This document shows positions 1 to 5,263 of a DNA stretch of 5,263 nucleotides, one piece after another. The notes beneath the pieces are model-generated. The model was not told where the DNA came from, did no database searches, and saw nothing but the letters and a program-made list of their open reading frames with translations. This DNA comes from Flavobacteriaceae bacterium (GTDB lineage Bacteria; Bacteroidota; Bacteroidia; Flavobacteriales; Flavobacteriaceae), in assembly GCA_002695445.1 (NCBI GenBank), contig NZOY01000101.1, forward strand, positions 2,869-8,131. Direction: 5' to 3'. The position numbers and the translations under genes are program-made. The stretch's first letter is position 1, and the number at the start of each line of letters is the position of its first letter.

Positions 1-1
1 G

Positions 2-493
2 ATTGAGATTTTGAGAAAAAAATCTGCTTCACTAGAGCTAAAACCCATTGATGGTAAAATGAGCAAAGCTTTGGCAAAAAAGTTTTTCAACAAAAAGATT
101 AAAATTGCCAAAAATAAAGAGGCTGTTGAATTTATTTTTTTTAATAGCAAAAAAAATGAAGTTGAAATCAAAGTAAATGGTAAAATTGAAACTATTCCAT
201 TTGGTTTTGGCGAGTATATTAAAAGTGAGTTAAAAGGTCATCTACCTTTTACAAGTTCTAATCATAAAATAGTTCCAAAATCTTCTCTTCGTTACTCAAA
301 AAATAAAAAAATAGCTGTCTCGGGTGCTTGGATCACTGAGAATGAATTTCAGATGAGAATTTATCAATATGAAACACCAGCAAGATTAGACTATATTTTT
401 AATTTTAAAAATGGTAAACTAAAATGGGATTGTAAAAAATCAAATGCTTTAGGTAGCGGAAACCAAATAGAATCAATTAAATCAATTTTATAA
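2..493 (+). CDS. C-terminal part of a probable beta-lactamase-fold serine hydrolase (5' end outside window)
   Basis: The reading frame is open to the left edge (bases 2-10 read Ile-Glu-Ile before a TTG at 11), so this is most likely the end of a longer gene and the TTG is not a convincing start. About 163 codons are visible. The visible segment lacks the SxxK and YxN catalytic motifs, which would lie upstream. It resembles the beta-rich C-terminal tail of class C beta-lactamase/esterase-like serine hydrolases. Counting residues from the TTG, there is a beta-strand pair at about 38-64 (VEFIFF, VEIKVNG), a conserved-looking VSGAW at 103-107, then a strand ending in YETPARLDYIF at 120-130 and a final FKNGKLKW strand. 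In that family this region typically carries a SGAW-like stretch followed by a strand containing an E-[ST]-P or E-T-P motif. The gene ends directly against the next start codon (TAA 491-493, ATG 494), which supports co-transcription with the esterase. The family call is by pattern memory and could be wrong; the partial, unterminated 5' end is certain. Confidence 0.6.
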   Translation: MEILRKKSASLELKPIDGKMSKALAKKFFNKKIKIAKNKEAVEFIFFNSKKNEVEIKVNGKIETIPFGFGEYIKSELKGHLPFTSSNHKIVPKSSLRYSKNKKIAVSGAWITENEFQMRIYQYETPARLDYIFNFKNGKLKWDCKKSNALGSGNQIESIKSIL

Positions 494-1390
494 ATGTATA
501 AGTATTTACTCATCTTTATTTGTTCTTATTCAATATGTCAAGAGGCGGTCAACCCTATTGAGCCAACTTGGAAAGATTTGAATTACGCAGGTGATGGAAA
601 AAGCTATCATACTTTAGATATTTATTCACCCACTAGCTCCAATAATAAAAGTCCACTAATTTTGACTATTTATGGTAGCGCATGGAAATCAAATCGAAGT
701 AAAGCCTCAAAATACATAAAAAAATCACTCATAAAACCTTTGATTGACGCTGGTTTTGCAGTGGCTTCAATTAACCACAGGTCAAGTACAGATGCGTTAT
801 TCCCAGCACAAATTCATGATGTAAAAGCAGCCATTAGGTTCCTAAGAGGAAATGCCAGTGAATATAAAATTGACCCCTCTTTTGTTGGAGTAACTGGAAG
901 TTCATCTGGGGGTCACCTTGCAGCGATGGCAGGAACTACATCTCATAATAAATTGATGGAGGGTAATATTGGTAGTTTTTTGAATTATGACAGTCATGTG
1001 AATGCAGTAGTAGATTGGTTTGGACCAACTGATTTCTTGTTGATGGATATTTGCGGTTCGAAAATGGTACACGATGCAGTAAATTCCCCAGAATCAAAAC
1101 TAATTGGTGGAGCGATTCAAGAAAATAAGGAAAAGGCTAGAGCGGCAAATCCAATCAATTATATAAGTTCTAAAACACCTCCATTTTTGATTATTCATGG
1201 AATGGTTGATCTTACAGTCCCTTATTGCCAAAGTAAAGTTTTGAAAATGGCTCTTGAAAGAGCAAATATCGAAAGTGAATTAATTTCAGTTAGAGATGGA
1301 GGGCATGGAAAAAATGTATTTATTGATAAGTACAAAGTGGAAATGGTAAACTTTTTTTTAAAAAATTTAAAGCTAAAAAATGAAAATTAA
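494..1390 (+). CDS. Exported alpha/beta-hydrolase esterase (BD-FAE / acetyl-xylan esterase-like)
   Basis: A 298-residue protein predicted to hydrolyse carboxyl esters, plausibly acetyl or feruloyl groups on a polysaccharide, outside the cytoplasm. Residues 1-15 form a short hydrophobic signal peptide (LLIFIC core). Cleavage before Gln16 by signal peptidase I is likely; Cys15 is a poor lipobox because Ile precedes it. The mature part has the alpha/beta-hydrolase order: start strand LDIYSP (41-46), oxyanion loop IYGSAW (59-64), nucleophile elbow G-S-S-S-G-G (135-140) with Ser137 as nucleophile, acid Asp239 in HGMVDLTVP (235-243), and base His271 in DGGHG. The triad is complete and the length is normal for the family. 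The usual His-Gly-Gly oxyanion motif is replaced by Tyr-Gly-Ser. The ATG directly follows the previous gene's stop codon and gives the signal peptide, which supports this start; no Shine-Dalgarno is visible. The 3' end overlaps the sulfatase gene by 11 bp, so translational coupling is likely. The exact substrate cannot be read from the sequence. Confidence 0.9.
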   Translation: MYKYLLIFICSYSICQEAVNPIEPTWKDLNYAGDGKSYHTLDIYSPTSSNNKSPLILTIYGSAWKSNRSKASKYIKKSLIKPLIDAGFAVASINHRSSTDALFPAQIHDVKAAIRFLRGNASEYKIDPSFVGVTGSSSGGHLAAMAGTTSHNKLMEGNIGSFLNYDSHVNAVVDWFGPTDFLLMDICGSKMVHDAVNSPESKLIGGAIQENKEKARAANPINYISSKTPPFLIIHGMVDLTVPYCQSKVLKMALERANIESELISVRDGGHGKNVFIDKYKVEMVNFFLKNLKLKNEN

Positions 1391-3128
1391 AAATAAGATT
1401 TTGTTATTGATTTTGATAACAATAATATTTGGATGTGAGTTCCAAAGTGAGAAAAATGAAAAATTAAATATTCTATGGCTTGTGGCAGAAGATCTAAGCC
1501 CTTTTTATCTTAATGCCTACGGTGATCCAAGAGCTCATACTCCGAATTTAGATCGTTTAGCAAAAGAAGGAGTTGTTTATACAAATAATTTTTCTGTATC
1601 AGGAGTATGTTCTCCAAGCAGGGCAACTTTAGCAACTGGATTGTACCCAAATTCATTTGGTGCACAAAACATGCGAACTCTCAACCAGCAACCTGCAGCG
1701 AGAGAGGCTGGAATTATAGACTACCAAGCAGTCCCTCCACCAGAAGTGAAAATGGTTAGTGAAATAATGCGAGAAAATGGTTACTACACAACAAATAACG
1801 CCAAAGAAGATTATCAATTTTTTAAATCTGAGCTAGCCTGGGATGAATCTAGTATTTATGCACACTGGAGAAATAGACCTGATAAAAAAATTCCATTTTT
1901 CAGTATTTTTAATTTTGGGGTTTGCCATGAATCTGGCATGTGGAATTCTAGAAAAAACTTTTTTGACACTGGAGATGAATTTCCTCCTAGCAGAAATGAA
2001 AAACAATGGTGGGTTAAATACAATGGTACTAATCAAAAAATATTAGTACCTGAGGATTTAAAGGTTAAAATTCCCCCGTATCTTCCTCAAAATAAAATTG
2101 GAGAAAACGCAATGAAAAGAATGTATACCAATATAATTAGGATGGATAAAGGTGTTGGCAGAATTCTCGATCAATTAGAAGAAGACGGCCTCCTAGAAAA
2201 AACAATAATTGTTTGGTATTCAGACCATGGCGGACCGCTGCCTAGACAAAAGAGATTACTTTACGATTCTGGACTAAGAGTTCCTCTTATAATAAGGTAT
2301 CCTAATAAAGTTAGGGCTGGAGAAAGAGACGATCGATTAATTAGCTTTGTTGACTTCGCTCCTACGCTTTTATCTATGGTTGGTCTTGAGCCTCCAAAAT
2401 ATATGCAAGGTCATGCTTTTGAAGGTAATTTTAAAGCTAAATCATCTCGGACTTTTATTCATGGTCATGCTGATCGTTTCGATGAGAGTGTAGATATGAT
2501 TCGTGCAGTTCGTGACAAGCGATTCAAATACTTAAAAAACTTTAATCCTGAAAAACCTTATTACTTACCGCTAGCCTACAGAGAAAATATGGAGGTTATG
2601 CAAGAACTTTTACGAATGCGAGATAAAGGAGAGTTGGACGAAAATCAATCTCTTTGGTTTAGAGAAACAAAAAAGGTTGAAGAGTTATTTGATACAGAAA
2701 ATGATCCTCATGAACTGAAAAATATTTCTTTGGATCCAGCCTATGCCAGTATTTTAAAAAAATTAAGAGCTGAATGCGAACGTTGGATGGGTGAAATTGA
2801 TGATAAAGGATTTATTAATGAAATAGATTTAATATCTGATTTTTATCCTAATGGAAAGGCACAATTAACCGCCCCACCAAGTATCGAATTCAATAATGGA
2901 GAAGTTAGTGTTAGTTGTGAAACTCCGGGAGCGAGAATTGGTTACCGATACACCTCTGAAAAAGCCCCTTATTTGGGTTGGAATCACTATTCAACTCCTT
3001 TAATTGAAAGAGAGGGTGATACTTTAGAAATTATAACTCATAGGTTAGGCTTCAAATATGGAATTACATCAGTATTTAATGGGAAACAATTGAAAACATT
3101 TTATCCTGCCAACAGTCATGATGATTAA
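1380..3128 (+). CDS. Lipoprotein sulfatase, formylglycine-dependent S1 family, with C-terminal CHB_HEX_C-like domain
   Basis: A 582-residue sulfatase predicted to cleave sulfate esters (or sulfamates) from glycans. Residues 1-19 are a lipoprotein signal peptide with lipobox IIFGC (Cys19), so the enzyme should be membrane-anchored outside the cytoplasm; the lipobox also supports the ATG at 1380, inside the end of the esterase gene. The alkaline-phosphatase-fold core has the metal-binding strand ILWLVAED (31-38), the C-x-P-S-R-x4-T-G signature at 77-87 (Cys77 converted to formylglycine by a maturase not encoded here), a His-containing loop at 179-186, SDHG (281-284) with metal ligands Asp282/His283, Lys291, and the C-terminal sulfatase motif ELFDTENDPHELKN (435-448). 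SDHGGPLPRQK followed by YDSGLRVPLIIRYP resembles the N-sulfoglucosamine sulfohydrolase-like branch, but I cannot assign a subfamily. Residues about 498-570 look like an appended beta-sandwich of the chitobiase C-terminal (CHB_HEX_C/Fn3-associated) type. The first metal position is Glu37-Asp38 rather than the commoner Asp-Asp. Confidence 0.95.
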   Translation: MKIKNKILLLILITIIFGCEFQSEKNEKLNILWLVAEDLSPFYLNAYGDPRAHTPNLDRLAKEGVVYTNNFSVSGVCSPSRATLATGLYPNSFGAQNMRTLNQQPAAREAGIIDYQAVPPPEVKMVSEIMRENGYYTTNNAKEDYQFFKSELAWDESSIYAHWRNRPDKKIPFFSIFNFGVCHESGMWNSRKNFFDTGDEFPPSRNEKQWWVKYNGTNQKILVPEDLKVKIPPYLPQNKIGENAMKRMYTNIIRMDKGVGRILDQLEEDGLLEKTIIVWYSDHGGPLPRQKRLLYDSGLRVPLIIRYPNKVRAGERDDRLISFVDFAPTLLSMVGLEPPKYMQGHAFEGNFKAKSSRTFIHGHADRFDESVDMIRAVRDKRFKYLKNFNPEKPYYLPLAYRENMEVMQELLRMRDKGELDENQSLWFRETKKVEELFDTENDPHELKNISLDPAYASILKKLRAECERWMGEIDDKGFINEIDLISDFYPNGKAQLTAPPSIEFNNGEVSVSCETPGARIGYRYTSEKAPYLGWNHYSTPLIEREGDTLEIITHRLGFKYGITSVFNGKQLKTFYPANSHDD

Positions 3129-3231
3129 TTAAAGTAGGGATTAGAAAAATGGATATTATGAGTATTAAAAGATCTTTACATATTTAAGAGTTAACTAAAA
3201 AATAACCTTTACCTCTTAATATTTTTTTATA
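3129..3231. other. AT-rich intergenic region between sulfatase and acetylesterase genes
   Basis: This 103-bp gap is the only non-coding stretch of any length in the window; the other junctions abut or overlap. It contains a 10-bp perfect palindrome (AAAGATCTTT, 3168-3177), an imperfect hairpin followed by a T7 tract (annotated separately), and a 12-codon ATG-to-TAA reading frame (3149-3187) that is probably chance. I looked for the Bacteroidota sigma-ABfr pattern (TTG at about -33, TAnnTTTG at about -7) and found only a poor partial match near 3202-3211, without a convincing -33 element. No Shine-Dalgarno precedes the ATG at 3232; the upstream sequence is simply A/T-rich, as is usual in this phylum. 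The gap suggests the acetylesterase could be controlled separately from the esterase-sulfatase pair, but the sequence does not prove it. Confidence 0.6.
3181..3230 (+). terminator. Possible weak hairpin plus T-tract (terminator or attenuator candidate)
   Basis: TTAAGAG (3184-3190) is complementary to CTCTTAA (3213-3219); allowing one bulged T, the stem extends to TATTTAAGAG (3181-3190) against CTCTTAATA (3213-3221). A run of seven T follows at 3222-3228 and the acetylesterase ATG comes at 3232. Stem followed by U-tract is the layout of an intrinsic terminator. The stem is short and A/T-rich with a loop of about 22 nt, in which GTTA (3190-3193) and TAAC (3203-3206) could form a competing small pairing, so predicted stability is low. 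In so AT-rich a genome this could be chance. Confidence 0.25.
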
Positions 3232-5259
3232 ATGAAGAAAATAGTCTTAATATTTATTTTTATTTTTTTTTCATGTAAACAAGACGAAAGTCTGTCTCTT
3301 GGTAGTCTATTTCAGGATCATATGATCCTTCAACAAGATGAATTTGTTGCAATCTGGGGCTACACAAAACCTAGGGGTCAGGTTTTTTTAAAAACTGACT
3401 GGGGTGAGGAAAAGTTAATTAATGCTGATGAAAGCGGGGAATGGAATACAAAAATAAAAACCCTGAAAGCTGATTTGAAGCCTCATGAATTAGTAGTTCA
3501 AAATTCCTCAAAAAAAATCATTATTAAAGATATCTTTTTTGGTGAGGTCTGGTTCGCCTCAGGACAGTCTAATATGGGTTGGCAGATGGGAAATAAAATA
3601 ACAGAGGTTGAAGGAGCAATTGATGAAATTCCACTAGCTGATTATAATGAAATAAGATATTTTAGGGCAACTGGTAATGACTCTTATACTCCAAATAAAA
3701 ATGTGAAAGGTAGTTGGAAAGTTTGTTCTCCTGAAACGGTATCAGAATTTTCTGCAGTTGCATATTTTTTTGCAAAAGAACTGTTTAATAATTTACAAGT
3801 TCCTATTGGAATTATTCATGGTACTTGGCGAATGGGTCATCCAGCAGAAGCATATGCAATGCCTGAATTACTTGAAAAAGTTAAGGGGTTTGAAAAAATT
3901 AATGAAAGAATAAAAATTTCATTAGACCCAAACACACCTTATAATATGTGGTTGAGTAATCACAATTATGTAGAGCTAAATCAATTAATTAATGATGATA
4001 ATAACACAACTTTTTTGAGTGATGAAAACAAAAAATTTGTTGAAAAAAAATACAATGATTCTAATTGGGAAATTTTAAGTTTAAAAGAGATAAATAAAAA
4101 ATTTAGTATTGAAAATGAATTTGATGGAGTAGTTTGGTTAAGACAAACATTTGATTATCAAAAAAATCAAGTTGTTGATTTAGAATTTGAGATTGGAGAG
4201 GTAAATGAATTTTTTGACATATTTATTAATGGTAAATTCGTTAATCGACGTAAGGGTTATGGGAAATTTGAAAGTCGATTTTTAATTCCTGATAATATTC
4301 TCAATCAGGGTATTAATACAATAGCAATAAGAATAGCTGATATGTATGGAGATGGTGGTTTATTGGAAGATGAAGACAGAGGAATATATTATAATAATAA
4401 AAAGATTTATTCATTTTTTGACACTTGGAAAGTAAAGTTTTCTTCCTGGAAAACTAATAATCGTTTATATAATCTAGAAGAAGGATTAGATGAGATTGTT
4501 TTTCCATCAAAGCTAAGGATGCCTAGAGAAGGAAGTAAACCAACCATGCTATATAATTCATTAATTTCTCCAATCTCACCATACACGCTAAAAGGGTTTA
4601 TTTGGTATCAAGGAGAAAATAACGTAACACGATATGAAAATTATCGTTCGACCTTTTTATCGGTTATTAAAACTTTCAGGAAAAAATGGGAAAATGAAAA
4701 ACTCCCATTTTATTATGTTCAAATAGCTCCTCATGAATATGCTAATAGGAGAAATCAGACTAGCGGTGAGTTCGCAGCAAATTTAAGAGAGCAGCAGCGG
4801 CTAACTCTTTCAGAAGAAAATGTAGGAATGGCAGTCACGATGGATATAGGAGACAGCCTAGATATTCATCCCAAAATCAAAAAACCAGTAGGAAAAAGAC
4901 TTGCACTTTGGGCATTGGCGAAAGATTATGGATACAAAAACCTCACCCATTCTGGCCCTCTTTTTAAAGAAGTAAACTTTCAAAAGGGTAAAGCTATTGT
5001 TTCCTTTGATCATATCGGAAGTGGTCTTCACGTAACAAATAAAAAATTAAAATATTTTGAAATTGCAGGAAAAGACAAAATTTTTCAAACTGCAAATGCG
5101 CAAATCAAAGGAGATAAAGTAATTGTATGGTCCAAAAAAGTGCCAATACCCCTATATGTTAGATATGGATGGAAAAACTTTTTAACTCCTAATTTTTTTA
5201 ATAAAGAGGGCTTACCTGCCTCTTCCTTCAATTCTATCAATCACTTAAATGATGAATAA
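3232..5259 (+). CDS. Lipoprotein sialate O-acetylesterase-family (SASA) carbohydrate esterase with inserted jelly-roll domain
   Basis: A 675-residue SGNH-type esterase predicted to remove acetyl groups from sugars; the family is named for sialic acid 9-O-acetylesterase, but many relatives in degradation loci act on plant or algal glycans. Residues 1-15 are a lipoprotein signal ending in FFSC (Cys15). The next residues, KQDES, resemble Bacteroidota lipoprotein surface-export signals (inference). Residues 24-100 form the N-terminal beta domain opening with LFQDHMILQQ. The catalytic domain has GEVWFASGQSNM (104-115; nucleophile Ser113), FIWYQGENN (456-464), LPFYYVQIAP (491-500) and the terminal block MDIGDSLDIHP (537-547) with catalytic His546, followed by VGKRLALWAL. 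Between about residues 265 and 410 sits an inserted beta-sandwich resembling the galactose-binding/GH2 N-terminal jelly roll (VVWLRQTF, FINGKFV, INTIAIRI), as in long SASA proteins of about 630-700 residues. The segment GTWRMGHPAEAY (197-208) departs from the usual S-x-W-G-G-T pattern. The gene lies 103 bp after the sulfatase gene. Confidence 0.92.
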   Translation: MKKIVLIFIFIFFSCKQDESLSLGSLFQDHMILQQDEFVAIWGYTKPRGQVFLKTDWGEEKLINADESGEWNTKIKTLKADLKPHELVVQNSSKKIIIKDIFFGEVWFASGQSNMGWQMGNKITEVEGAIDEIPLADYNEIRYFRATGNDSYTPNKNVKGSWKVCSPETVSEFSAVAYFFAKELFNNLQVPIGIIHGTWRMGHPAEAYAMPELLEKVKGFEKINERIKISLDPNTPYNMWLSNHNYVELNQLINDDNNTTFLSDENKKFVEKKYNDSNWEILSLKEINKKFSIENEFDGVVWLRQTFDYQKNQVVDLEFEIGEVNEFFDIFINGKFVNRRKGYGKFESRFLIPDNILNQGINTIAIRIADMYGDGGLLEDEDRGIYYNNKKIYSFFDTWKVKFSSWKTNNRLYNLEEGLDEIVFPSKLRMPREGSKPTMLYNSLISPISPYTLKGFIWYQGENNVTRYENYRSTFLSVIKTFRKKWENEKLPFYYVQIAPHEYANRRNQTSGEFAANLREQQRLTLSEENVGMAVTMDIGDSLDIHPKIKKPVGKRLALWALAKDYGYKNLTHSGPLFKEVNFQKGKAIVSFDHIGSGLHVTNKKLKYFEIAGKDKIFQTANAQIKGDKVIVWSKKVPIPLYVRYGWKNFLTPNFFNKEGLPASSFNSINHLNDE

Positions 5260-5263
5260 ACAC
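5249..5263 (+). CDS. Possible start of a next gene (runs off right edge)
   Basis: An ATG at 5249, followed by a second ATG at 5252, opens a frame (Met-Met-Asn-Lys-His) different from the acetylesterase frame and runs to the end of the window without a stop. From the first ATG the overlap with the acetylesterase gene is 11 bp, the same as at the esterase/sulfatase junction, and the Met-Asn-Lys-like beginning suits a signal peptide n-region. Only five codons are visible, so this is a suggestion based on position and spacing, and no product can be named. Confidence 0.3.

Noticed and set aside
11..13. TTG at base 11 as the true start of the first gene
   Set aside because: The frame stays open to the left edge and the protein looks like the C-terminal end of a longer enzyme, so the start is almost certainly outside the window.
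1833..2036. 67-codon open frame on the - strand inside the sulfatase gene
   Set aside because: It lies wholly within a well-supported sulfatase coding region, has no recognisable motif, and is expected by chance.
1843..2046. 67-codon open frame on the + strand in another frame of the sulfatase gene
   Set aside because: It overlaps the sulfatase catalytic domain in a different frame and its translation resembles no family I know; treated as a shadow frame.
3168..3177. Perfect 10-bp palindrome AAAGATCTTT as an operator or terminator
   Set aside because: It has no loop and no T-tract, is A/T-rich, occurs only once, and matches no regulator site I can name.
3149..3187. 12-codon frame starting ATG-GAT-ATT in the intergenic gap, a possible leader peptide
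   Set aside because: It is too short, shows no run of regulatory codons and has no ribosome-binding signal; noted only in connection with the hairpin.
3202..3211. Partial match to the Bacteroidota -7 promoter element upstream of the acetylesterase gene
   Set aside because: The T-A-n-n-T-T-T-G consensus is only partly met and no TTG sits at the right distance upstream.
1..5263. CRISPR array, tRNA/rRNA genes, insertion sequence ends or a defence-type system
   Set aside because: Reading through the window showed no spaced direct repeats, no structured RNA gene and no transposase, nuclease or NTPase motifs; nearly all bases are taken up by four hydrolase-type coding regions.

Overview
The window reads as part of a single-direction hydrolase gene cluster from an AT-rich member of the Bacteroidota, probably a marine or otherwise free-living Flavobacteriia-like bacterium. 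This rests on four things seen in the sequence: strongly A/T-biased base composition and codon use, no recognisable Shine-Dalgarno sequences upstream of the starts, short Lys-rich Ile/Phe-rich signal peptides with lipobox cysteines on two of the proteins, and the protein families present. The taxonomic placement is inference; no rRNA or marker gene is present.

Layout, all on the + strand: (1) bases 2-493, the C-terminal end of a protein cut off by the left edge, which resembles the tail region of beta-lactamase-fold serine hydrolases; (2) 494-1390, an exported alpha/beta-hydrolase esterase of the acetyl-xylan/feruloyl esterase-like (BD-FAE) type, starting on the base after the previous stop codon; (3) 1380-3128, a lipoprotein sulfatase of the formylglycine-dependent S1 family with an extra C-terminal beta-sandwich domain, overlapping the esterase gene by 11 bp; (4) a 103-bp AT-rich gap (3129-3231) holding a weak hairpin plus T-tract; (5) 3232-5259, a lipoprotein sialate O-acetylesterase-family (SASA) carbohydrate esterase with an inserted jelly-roll domain. 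At the right edge an ATG at 5249 may open a further gene, overlapping the acetylesterase gene by the same 11 bp seen at the esterase/sulfatase junction.

The three complete proteins are all predicted to be exported and all remove substituents (ester-linked acyl/acetyl groups and sulfate) rather than cutting glycosidic bonds. The simplest reading is an accessory part of a polysaccharide utilisation or degradation locus that strips decorations from a sulfated, O-acetylated glycan so that glycosidases encoded elsewhere can act. No glycoside hydrolase, SusC/SusD pair, transporter or regulator lies in this window, so the substrate cannot be named.

I found no RNA gene, mobile element, CRISPR array or clear sign of a new defence or regulatory system. 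The points worth a second look are active-site variations in the three hydrolases, the added domain on the sulfatase, and the hairpin/T-tract placed immediately before the acetylesterase start codon.
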